DNA of 64,000 nt from Aspidiotus rigidus (Eukaryota > Arthropoda > Insecta > Hemiptera > Diaspididae), in assembly GCA_035079385.1 (NCBI GenBank), contig JAVHKY010000024.1:7068001-7132000 (forward strand). Reading direction: 5' to 3'. Below the pieces are notes generated by a model. The model was not told the origin of the DNA. It saw only the letters and a program-made list of their open reading frames with translations, and ran no database searches. A program made the translations under genes and the position numbers. This document shows, piece by piece, positions 22,443 to 31,060 of the stretch; the first letter of the stretch is position 1; each line of letters opens with the position of its first letter.

Positions 22443-24317
22443 TCAATTGTGTTTGAAATCCACCACAACATCCAATATTTTATCAACGCTGTAAATACTA
22501 TAGATAGAAGGAACTGAAAAAACTTCAGACCAAGTGTGTTCTTTAAGATCATATGAATAATACTGCATATCTTGAACAGGTTGTTGACCATCATATCCGT
22601 CCCTCTTGTACTTTTGACCTCCAAAAAACCATAACTGGTTGTTGAGGGCAAAAAAACTATGATTAATTTTTGAAGTTGGCATGAAACTATGGTCCACATT
22701 TGAGGTTGGCATGGGTGATTCTAATTTAAACCATTTGAATGCTTTGAAATCAAAACATTCTATAAGTCCTTTATGGTTCATAAAATTATCTCCACCAGAT
22801 ACATATAAAATATCATTATATATACAAGAAGCAGACCTACTGCGAGCGTACATCAAGTTGGGCATCGGTGCCCATTTTCCTTCACGCTCATCATAACGTT
22901 GGAAAATTTTGCTATTCCTCTCAGTAAATTCAGTAACTTTATCGTGATGTTTTTGAGAAATTTTGAAGGACACATTCTCTCCACCAACCAAATATAAATT
23001 AAAATCATAAGATACCAAGTTTGAATGTGCAGTTTTTACAAGTCGATCTTCCAACATTTCAATCCATTGATTGGTATGACAATTAAATATTAAGAATTCA
23101 AGATCATTGTATACATAAATATTGGTACCAGAAACAGCGGCGGATAATGAATTCGTATCCATCATACCATTATAGATATGTTTATTGGAAAAGTAGCTGG
23201 GCAATACTGTATGTGCTCGAAAATCAGGAACAATGAAAGGTAAATACCGGTAATAATAATGATTTTTACAGGAGTCAGACTTATTGACAGTTTTATCAAC
23301 TATCATTGAATAAGGGGTTTCACCTACTAGAAGTGATTTGTATAAGTTGAAACATTTAGAAGCAGGAGCCTTTGTAGAGAGACTTAATTCCATATTTTCA
23401 GTGATTTCATTATTTTGAAACCTGTACAAGTTTATGAAGTGCATATCACGGTAATGAGCCTTCACATACATCAAAAATGAAGGCACTCTCCTTCTCTTGC
23501 TCTGATCATCACACATTTTTTTCTCGGAATTGTTGGTAGGAAGGTTTTCAACAGTAACAGTCCGATTGTGGACAATTAATTGTTCGTCCAAATTATTCTC
23601 ACATACATCAGGTGGCATTACTGCATTATTTTGTAGATCAATTGCTTTCAAAAACCATCTAGAGAATACTTCATTTAAATTAGGAACTTTGAGCAAATTC
23701 GATAATACTTTTATTCTTTGCTCAATAGCTTGAAATTGAATCCATACGGTCAAAAAGTCCATCACCGCGACTAAATTTTCAATAACTATTGGATAACTGA
23801 AAATTTTCAACAAATACTCTTCAGAAATAGGAATAAATTGTGGGTTCTCTACAGCAGTAGGAAGATTGTTTGCGACAATCGGCAAAAATTTCTCTACCAA
23901 ACGTTCATTTTTTATCGACACTGCAAACATGAAGATGTTAAATACTGTATCAAATGAAATTTTAGAAGCGTTATCAAGTAAATAATTGATGCATAGACTC
24001 TCCAAACTAGGTAAACCCAGTTGATGACATAACTTTAAAAAACGATAACTTCTGTTTTCGTCAAAACTTACAGAACCGCCGTAAATGTAGATCAATAAAA
24101 GTTCGAAATCTTCAGCATCAACATTGAGTTCTATTTCTTCTCCAGACATCATCATATCCCGGAAGTATGTGAGGGCAGACGCCAGTATTATACTGTGACA
24201 TGAGAACAAACGATCGCCGATTCTTATCACAACATCGTAGAACTTTGCTTGAAGGCGAAACTCGTTGAAGTGCGAATACATCTCACTCAGATTATGCGAT
24301 GGTACGAGAACGGACAT
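22443..24317 (-). CDS. BTB-BACK-kelch family protein, 624 aa, single exon
   Basis: BTB-BACK-kelch proteins usually act as substrate adaptors of Cullin-3 ubiquitin ligases. The BTB domain binds Cul3 and dimerises, and the kelch propeller binds the target. Here BTB spans residues 20-113 (FYDVVIRIGDRLFSCHSIIL, then YFRDM) and BACK about 118-215. A poorly conserved linker follows, with a basic KRRRVP at 274-279. The kelch blades are recognisable by LYLVGGEN (441-448), LYVSGGDN (504-511) and LWFFGGQK (562-569), plus one degenerate blade near 390-420. That is fewer than the usual six. The start is the first in-frame ATG (24317-24315), with A at -3. An acceptor-like pyrimidine tract and CAG end at 24326, so a 5' untranslated exon may be spliced on. 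No intron interrupts the frame. The 1875-bp frame is intact and ends in TGA. Target and cellular role are unknown. Confidence 0.93.
   Translation of the reverse strand: MSVLVPSHNLSEMYSHFNEFRLQAKFYDVVIRIGDRLFSCHSIILASALTYFRDMMMSGEEIELNVDAEDFELLLIYIYGGSVSFDENRSYRFLKLCHQLGLPSLESLCINYLLDNASKISFDTVFNIFMFAVSIKNERLVEKFLPIVANNLPTAVENPQFIPISEEYLLKIFSYPIVIENLVAVMDFLTVWIQFQAIEQRIKVLSNLLKVPNLNEVFSRWFLKAIDLQNNAVMPPDVCENNLDEQLIVHNRTVTVENLPTNNSEKKMCDDQSKRRRVPSFLMYVKAHYRDMHFINLYRFQNNEITENMELSLSTKAPASKCFNLYKSLLVGETPYSMIVDKTVNKSDSCKNHYYYRYLPFIVPDFRAHTVLPSYFSNKHIYNGMMDTNSLSAAVSGTNIYVYNDLEFLIFNCHTNQWIEMLEDRLVKTAHSNLVSYDFNLYLVGGENVSFKISQKHHDKVTEFTERNSKIFQRYDEREGKWAPMPNLMYARSRSASCIYNDILYVSGGDNFMNHKGLIECFDFKAFKWFKLESPMPTSNVDHSFMPTSKINHSFFALNNQLWFFGGQKYKRDGYDGQQPVQDMQYYSYDLKEHTWSEVFSVPSIYSIYSVDKILDVVVDFKHN
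22654..22713 (-). repeat. In-frame 30-bp tandem duplication in the kelch domain
   Basis: Two adjacent 30-bp units, 22654-22683 and 22684-22713, encode MPTSKINHSF and MPTSNVDHSF (residues 536-555), in the loop between two kelch blades. The copies differ at several bases, so the duplication is not very recent and the frame has stayed open. Confidence 0.85.
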
Positions 24318-24326
24318 TTTTACACC

Positions 24327-25234
24327 TGGTAGGAGATTGAATTTGATTACGCACCCAAAATCTTTCAACAGTAGAGATGATCAAAATCAATCTGATAACA
24401 TTTCCTTCTTGATACTCTTCTGATGATCTCCCAGTTATGAAGTTCCTTAGTAGTGGCACCAATTTCTTGCGATGACTGATAGTAGTATGGCCGATGATAA
24501 GGCGCTACGGAGATGGTGATATCTAAGAATGCTGACTAATGCTGACTGTCTGCAGGCTGAAACAAAGTTAAATCAATGTATAGAGTCATTCTCGCTGACA
24601 TCACTATTTGTGCCGGTCAGCGCTAGTTACGCGCTAGCTTATCACACACACACACAAGTTCATGTACGCACCACGCACGCAAGGCAGAAAGTGAACCTCC
24701 ATATAATTTGTATAGGAATGATTTTTCAAAAATTCTCATAAAATTAAGAAAGACTTATAAAGGTTCGGTGGTTTTGGTCTCATATTTTAGAGGATTTGAT
24801 TATTACGAGTCTCGTAGTACAAAAAGAAATCATTTTCAACGAGCCATTTTTGAAAAATTCCGATTTGAAGCTTTCCCCCCCCCCCCCGTATTCAATATTC
24901 CATGGTTCACCTTCCCTCTTTTGATAACTTCAACTCAAGGGTCGCGCTCTCTGGCGGATGCACGGCCCAAACTGGTCTTTCAGGGTTTGATGAGTATTTC
25001 TATCACAAAGGTATGTAAACATTTTTTTTTAGTATTCCGGGAATCTTTCAATATTTTGGGGAAAATAGTGATAAAGAACCAAAACTGAATTTCAATTATT
25101 ACCAAGTTCCTAGATTTTGACAAATTTATAGAACTTAGAGGTATTTTTTCCAGGAGGAAATCATAATGACATGTAAACAAATTGTTTACATTTTTGTTGG
25201 AAGTATTGATCCATGGCCATGATTGATCTCATCC
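24327..25234. other. Upstream flank of the BTB-kelch gene
   Basis: This is a candidate promoter or 5' exon region for the minus-strand gene. A short CA microsatellite lies near 24643-24655 and a C run near 24877-24887. I cannot define a TATA box or transcription start. No other gene is supported. Confidence 0.4.
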
Positions 25235-25242
25235 CCAGTTAT

Positions 25243-25567
25243 CAGGGCTTGCACAATAACAGTTATTTTTTGGTCAACTGTTATAACGAAATGAAAATAT
25301 CAATTTTGACCGATTGACCGTTAACCGTTATAATTGACGATCGATCTTGACCGATTGACCGTTAACCGTTATTTTTTTGGTTATAACTGTTCTAGGTCTT
25401 CTAACAACGTTAACCGAAAATTTTAAGACTTTGACCGAAATATTTTTCAACATTTAACAGTTATTGGTCAAAATACAGCTTGACCGATAACCGATAACCG
25501 AAAAAATTTGTGAGGTCATTTGACCGATAACCGTTAACCGTTAAAAAAATTTCGGTCGCAAGCCCTG
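25243..25567. mobile_element. hAT-type MITE, 325 bp, with 8-bp target duplication
   Basis: Terminal inverted repeats are CAGGGCTTGC and GCAAGCCCTG. The flanking octamer CCAGTTAT is present on both sides (25235-25242 and 25568-25575). The CAGGG start and 8-bp duplication are diagnostic of the hAT superfamily. The interior has no transposase but is built from repeated TTGACCGATAACCGTTAACC-like words, so it is internally repetitive. The perfect duplication suggests a fairly recent insertion. Confidence 0.92.
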
Positions 25568-25933
25568 CCAGTTATATTTTCTTGTTATTTTCCACTGTAT
25601 TGGGGCTTAAACCTCCAGTAGATAGCGCTGCAAAATTAACTGTGCGCGGGTGAAATTGAGTGTTGAGTGATTGTGGATAGTTTCAAACGGAAATACTGTC
25701 AACTTCAGGAGGGCAAAAAAAGATTAAATTGATTATAATTCAATTTTTAATGACAGTGCGCAATAAAATGTAGGATAAATTTTTTTTTTAAATGAAGTTC
25801 TAGTTGATTAAAAAAGGTTTAAACGGTGAAATCATCATAATCACTCCCTCAGTAATCGATAACACGCAGGGTGCGAACCTTTGAAACTCCAAGTTCAAAT
25901 CCCAATAGAGCCCTATTGATATCTTGTGACGTG
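25568..25933. other. Spacer between MITEs, nothing recognised
   Basis: Short AT-rich DNA without a recognisable gene or repeat. Confidence 0.4.
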
Positions 25934-26006
25934 TCGACCGTGAATAGGTCTAAGAATCAACAATTATACTATGTTTAGGTTAAGAAAGGATAGAAAGTAG
26001 CATGAG

Positions 26007-26170
26007 CAGGGTTGCGATGTTTTAAACAGACGATGTTTAAAACATGTTTGAAACGGCAAAAATTGAGAAATTTACATTGGCTCTTATGAGAATGTTTTAA
26101 ACGTTTTAAACAAATTTTTTGTTTTAAACGTGTTTTTTTTTTAAAAAAAACGTTTTTTTTTGCAACCCTG
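26007..26170. mobile_element. MITE of 164 bp with CAGGGTTGC termini
   Basis: Inverted ends CAGGGTTGC (26007-26015) and GCAACCCTG (26162-26170) are flanked by CATGAG on both sides (26001-26006, 26171-26176). The interior is rich in GTTTTAAAC words. The ends resemble hAT, but the visible duplication is six bases rather than eight, so the assignment is less sure than for the 25.2-kb element. Confidence 0.75.
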
Positions 26171-26203
26171 CATGAGACGGACTCCTTGTGAGTACGTGGG
26201 CAG

Positions 26204-26345
26204 TTCATAATTAAGTGGAGCAGGAGTTGACCTCAAAATTTAACCCTATTTTATTTCCTTTTTTTCTTTCATTTTAATTGTGTTTTATTGACCGAGAATA
26301 AATTTATACTCGTTACGTGAGTGTCTCTTGCTCCACTTAATTATG
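26204..26345. mobile_element. MITE of about 142 bp with ~21-bp terminal inverted repeats
   Basis: TCATAATTAAGTGGAGCAGG at the left end is matched by the complement, one mismatch, ending at 26345. No coding capacity and no clear target duplication. It sits beside the 164-bp MITE, inside the foldback-derived direct repeats. Confidence 0.6.
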
Positions 26346-26403
26346 ATAGAAAGTGGTACAAAGTACTCGACCGTGAATAGGTCTAAGAATCAACAATTAT
26401 ACT

Positions 26404-26535
26404 ATGTTTGCGTTAAGAAAGGATAGAAAGTAGTACAAAGTACGTACCTTGAAAACGGAACGGAGATTAAAATTAGCTGGAGCGTTCCGTTCTTGAAGTA
26501 CATACTTTGTACTACTTTCTATCCTTTCTTAAAGT
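26404..26535. mobile_element. Foldback element, ~48-bp arms
   Basis: AAGAAAGGATAGAAAGTAGT through GAAAACGGAACG is followed, after about 20 bases, by its complement (CGTTCCGTTC through ACTTTCTATCCTTTCTT). A related copy is at 27508-27640. No coding capacity. Confidence 0.75.
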
Positions 26536-26767
26536 GAACAGAGTTTTACTTTCTCAATTGTCCAGATAATTTGCAAGTAATTGCCTGATTGTTGCGATTT
26601 GGATGTATTATGACTTTTAGGAGGAAAAATTTTTAATTCAGACCAAAGAAAATAAAATGTGTAAAAAACTCAATTACAAAAATTGATAAAAGGCATGTAG
26701 GTATTTCTATTCTTATCAAATTATTCGTTTTCAAACCAAAATCTACCTACCTAATTTGAACCCTTTT

Positions 26768-26885
26768 TAGCCAAACCCAACTAAGCGACATGATAACAAT
26801 CTGGCGAAAGGGAGAATCTTCGCTTTTAGTAAAGGAACAATTTCTCTAGATTGTTGTCATGTCGCTTGGTTGGGTTTGGCTTAAT
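26768..26885. mobile_element. Foldback element of about 118 bp
   Basis: AGCCAAACCCAAC and AGCGACATGATAACAATCT near 26770-26804 pair with AGATTGTTGTCATGTCGCT and GTTGGGTTTGGCT ending near 26881. About 50 bp lie between the arms. It is a different family from the element at 26.4 kb. Confidence 0.65.
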
Positions 26886-27004
26886 AAGGTCCATTTTAGC
26901 CTTTTAGGATAGCTGTATTTGGTAACAGATAAAATTTACAACTGAAAAGATCTTGATTATTTACATTCATTCTGTTGATGGGTATAACAAGCATACTAAT
27001 TCCT

Positions 27005-27057
27005 GTTCTTTTTCTCTTTCTTTTTCTCTTTCTTTTTCTTCGCCCCCTTTTTTTTTA
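27005..27057. repeat. Pyrimidine microsatellite
   Basis: Repeats of TTCTTTTTCTCT with a terminal T run. Simple sequence only. Confidence 0.8.
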
Positions 27058-27254
27058 ATAATTCAATCAAACTCCAAAATAAGAAGATAAATTCTCGATG
27101 CCTATGGAGTTCTGTGCTCTTCATTTCCAGGAGACCCTTTTCATTTGCCCAATTTATTTTTAGCAAAAATGCTAATGTTCCTATGTACTACAAGGGACTT
27201 TGTAGAATTTGTTACCTAATTCTCCAACAGAGAAGGACTTGGAAATATCACAAA

Positions 27255-27451
27255 CTAAGGTCCTAACGTCAACATGAAATCTTCTGCAGATTTATGCGCT
27301 TCTATTCCTTTAGAGGAGAGTTTTTCTGAAATTTGGAGCTCGGACCATGATTTCAGCTGTTGTACAAGTTCCTCACTTTCCCTACGCGTAGCAAAAAAGT
27401 CAGTAATTTTTTTCTTTACATTGATAAGTTTTAAGGCTGGGGGGTCATCCT
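27255..27451 (-). CDS. Possible 3' terminal exon, product unknown
   Basis: A minus-strand frame starts after an acceptor-like TTTTGTTCTGTGAACTTCAG (ending at 27452) and ends with a stop at 27255. It encodes about 65 charged residues, starting DDPPALKLINVKKKITDFFA and ending in LTLGP. Codon use and lack of low complexity are protein-like. An AATAAA on the same strand lies at 27153-27158, roughly 100 nt after the stop. No domain is recognised and no upstream exon is identified. It could equally be a relic of a transposon gene. Confidence 0.28.
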
Positions 27452-27507
27452 GAAGTTCACAGAACAAAATTTTGAGACGGAAATGACGTAATGAGTGATC
27501 TTGACCT

Positions 27508-27640
27508 ATTCTATACTCTGTTCACGTCAAGAAAGGAAAGCAGCACGTACCTCGAGAACGGAACGGCTGATTAAAATTACCTTCGGCGTTCCGTTCTCGA
27601 GATGCGTACTTCTATCCTCCCTTAACGTGAACAGACTATA
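27508..27640. mobile_element. Foldback element, second copy of the 26.4-kb family
   Basis: CTGTTCACGTCAAGAAAGGA through CGAGAACGGAACG is paired with CGTTCCGTTCTCGAG through AACGTGAACAG after about 20 bases. The stem reaches CTATA at both outer ends. The central GGAACG...CGTTCC and loop ATTAAAATTA are shared with the 26.4-kb copy. Confidence 0.75.
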
Positions 27641-28112
27641 GGGACTTGGAGAAATTTTAAATGTTTGAGCTTAATCAATAGGAGAGGGATCGACTCGAGC
27701 GAGGTATATATTTTATGGAGGACTAGGCTATACTATACACGTTTATGTCAGGCTAATTAAGAAGTTATACTGTCGACCCATACAAGTACCGCAAAATTAT
27801 TGATAGATTTATGTAAAGTCAATATGTTTGGTAAAATCGATTCAAGATGGTCTAAAGTCGATATGTCGATCCATTCTCAATACTAGCTTATGTCAAGATT
27901 CAAAGAAAGACATATCTATGCTTAAATTTTTTTCCCAAAGAAGAAAACCCTTGACATTGTTTTCATATTTTGAAACAATTTCCAAATGATAATTATGGGC
28001 TTATTTATTCAAGATAATATAATACTTATTGAATGAAGCCATTTTGTATTTATTTTTCCACTTCAAGTTTTTCTCTTTAGACTATTTCATTTTGAAGATT
28101 TATACCAGTCCG
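27641..28112. other. Spacer, nothing recognised
   Basis: AT-rich DNA with one diverged unit of the 45-bp repeat near 27680-27720. No gene is seen. Confidence 0.4.
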
Positions 28113-28120
28113 GGCATAAA

Positions 28121-28794
28121 CAGTGGCGCCGGAATCGGAAGGCAGTGGGGGCAAAGGTACCGTTGCGCCCCCTCACGAATTGTCGAAAGAAAAAATTCAA
28201 AAAATAGTTTTAGAATGTTACATAAATTACTCGTATTTGAATGAATTTTAATAATCGCGAACATTTGTGCAAGAATTTTACCATTTGGACTGGGTATATT
28301 GTAGGTGCGCCTGTGTCGATTGAAAAAATATTGATAAGCGGAGTAATATCTGTAACACATCTAGATATATGAGAATTTTCAAGTTTTCTTCAAATTATAC
28401 TCAAAACGGAGTGATTTTGAAGAAAGAATACTCAGAATCAAATTGAAAGAGCGTAAAATTGCCTATAAGATGGTCTGATTTTCATCAGAGCAATTTTTCA
28501 TTTTCCATGAGAAATACACTGAAGAAATAGTCGACGATAGCGACACCTACAATATACCCAGTCCAAATTCCACGAAATAACATATTGCACAACTAGTGAA
28601 AAAAAAAACTTTCGAGTGCGTAATTTGCGAAATGAGGCGAAGCTAAATGAAGCAATTTGTACGAGAAGTCATTTTTTAGTTTTGTACGATGTTTCCCACA
28701 ACAAATGCGTGAAAAGTACAGCCAAGTATTGTATTTTCACCAAGGTGTTGTGAAAAAAAAAATCCAAAAAGTGAATTACGTTCCGGCGCCTCTG
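28121..28794. mobile_element. hAT-type non-autonomous element, 674 bp
   Basis: Left end CAGTGGCGCCGGAA and right-end complement CAGAGGCGCCGGAA form the terminal inverted repeat. The flanking octamers GGCATAAA (28113-28120) and GGCATAAG (28795-28802) differ by one base. An internal inverted pair, GGACTGGGTATATTGTAGGT near 28287 and its complement near 28546-28565, subdivides the element. There is no transposase frame. Confidence 0.85.
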
Positions 28795-28802
28795 GGCATA
28801 AG

Positions 28803-30510
28803 TTGAAAAATGAAAAAATTTTCATAAAAAACACTAAAACTCGTCTTCTCTTGGTGTGCGAACCTCTCCTTTCCTTCTACGACCAATAAGAGACTATCAG
28901 TACTTGATATCAAATTTTTGGAGACAATTTTTGCTAGGTATTGAAATCGAAATACATGAAATCTCTACTTTTCATCTTCGTCCCAAGATCAAAAGGCTTC
29001 TTGATCTCACAAAAAAATTCCAAAATTATTATGTATGGTTACATTGTACTGCTATATTTGCACTTCTTATGGTTTTATATCAAATTAAAATACTTCCTTT
29101 TCTTTCACAGTCTTTTCGTCTGGACATGTATAAGTATAAATACAAACAACGAGAAATGGAAGAGCACCAATTCCAGTGTGACGAATGAATTTTGACGACG
29201 ATTGCTTACGTAAGTGTAGAATTTCATTTAGTTTTAGATATTGTTTCCCCCCACCTCACATCGTGCTCCTATTTCCATGTAAAGCTCGTGATTTAATGGC
29301 TGAACATAATAATACCAGAGTAAGTCGAGTTCGCACAATAAAACTCTCTGTTTACTCTACTGATAAAGATGATAGCATTGTTAGGTAAATGGGAAAACAA
29401 TGAACTGCATACCTTCGGTTATCTTTTTCTCATATATACGAGAATATAGAATGCCGTCTCCCAGCATGTATGGCGAATTGCCGAGCGCAGTAAAGGAGGA
29501 AGAGGAAAACGCCAATTTCCACGTTTTATACGCTTTTTGTATCCCATAGTATAATTGTATATTCTCGGGGCGCACTATACCGAGTCAGGAATTAACGGGC
29601 GATGTTTAATGTGCGGCCTCTCTTGAGAGGACGAAAGCGAACCGGGCGGCTATACCGCGTAATAATAAGTTGTCTAGAATAAATCATCTTTTAAAAGTTC
29701 GCCGAGATTTACATTGTTTCCGAAAAGTCTGCTAACGTTATTAAGAAAAGTTAACGTCGCCCGCTACCCTTCGCCCGTATCCGCATAGCAAATAAATACC
29801 GATAACGTACTCGTGTATACATATATTCAGGTGCGATATAGGTTATCTCCCCCATTTGGTACATCGTAACTAAATGGAGTAGGTCCATTTTATGGCGTTC
29901 TCTGCCCGTCATTATACTTTTGTAACTTCGCGTTTATGAAACTTTATTGAAGCGGAATATGATTAGATTCTCGAAAACTTGTAGAAAAAATGTATTTTGA
30001 AATAACTTCGATGTTTTCGTGGTGGAGTGAAACAGTAGTCTGATAATACCGAATTCCTTTTTTAATGTGATGGGGAGAATCAATATTTTTGGAGCTTTAA
30101 ATAAAAAATAATGTCTCATTTTCGATAGGTATTTGCTCGAGAGAAGAAGAGATAGTGAAGGGAGCCAATGGACTGGACTGAGTGAAAAATTTTAAAATCA
30201 GTTTTGCGTAATTATAATTTGATGCCTTGGAAATCATATATTTTCAAGGTCGTCTCGAAAATATTGTTTCTAAGGAATTTCGATATGTTGTCTCTTCCCA
30301 AATTTCTCGTAATTTCACCGAGACCTCCTTGGTTTGCTCTTCAAGACAAAGAACCTCATGTGTAGGGGAGTAATTTACGAGGAAAAATATTTTTCAGGGT
30401 TCGTTTCAAATTCTATTTTCCGATTGGCCAATCTTAAATCGAAAGATTTTTCTAGAATACCAACAATAAAAACTTTGCTCAGCTGAATTAATTGTTTGCC
30501 CGAAAAAAGA
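28803..30510. other. Unique DNA, CpG-containing at 29.4-29.95 kb, no gene supported
   Basis: The longest frame (28856-29188, plus strand) begins immediately after the hAT element and has no domain. The 29.57-29.83 kb part is CpG-containing and non-repetitive, like the other unique islands. I see no RNA gene. Confidence 0.4.
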
Positions 30511-30514
30511 AAAG

Positions 30515-31060
30515 CTTTTTTAGCGGGAAACCCATTATGCAAGGGGCGTTCGACTGTTTTGACATATATTGACCTTATTCAGGAATTTGGAAAAATTTTG
30601 AGCTCTAATTCTCTACAGAGAAGATCTGAGAAAAGTTAACCTTTCTATGAGCCTTTGGTATTGAGAATTCAAGGAAGCCTGGACCTAGTATAAAGCTATT
30701 ATAAAGAAGGCTTAGAACTATCACAGGCCTAGTATAGAATTTAGGTACTTCGAAATATTGCTCGAGAGTCTACATTTCCCTAAGTCCCATTGTATATTGC
30801 TTGGAGGTCGAAATTTCTCTACTTCACCCTCCCACTTTATATAGCTTGAGGGTGGAAATTCTTTCAACTCCCTCTCCTATCATATATGGCTCGGAGGTCT
30901 GAATTTTTCCAAGTCCCTCTTCCATCATATACGGCTCAAGAGTGGAAATTTTTCTCAGTTCGCCTCCTATCATGTATATCTCGAGAGTCGAAATTTTTCC
31001 AAGTTTTTTGCCAGATCGAATTTCTAAAAAAAAAAATGTAGAACAGGTTCCCTGTTAGAA
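30515..31060. repeat. Old, diverged array of the 45-bp repeat with module ends
   Basis: At 30790-31010 about five degenerate units can be read (TATATGGCTCGGAGG, CTCGAGAGTCGAAATTTTTC). TTTTTTAGCGGGAAACCC near 30517 is the start of the SINE-like module M3, and ACAGGTTCCCTGTT near 31044 is the end of module M1. Confidence 0.7.

Larger units (their letters stand above)
25934..26433. repeat. 67-bp direct repeats (25934-26000 and about 26367-26433) bounding nested MITEs
   Basis: TCGACCGTGAATAGGTC through GGATAGAAAGTAG is present twice in the same orientation, 433 bp apart. The DNA between contains two separate miniature elements. The left copy appears to be a foldback element whose second half was pushed away by the insertions. 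Confidence 0.7.

Noticed and set aside
24318..24368. Longer N-terminus of the BTB-kelch protein starting at 24368
   Set aside because: That start codon is TTG. The first in-frame ATG is at 24317, which has good context and lies just after an acceptor-like site.
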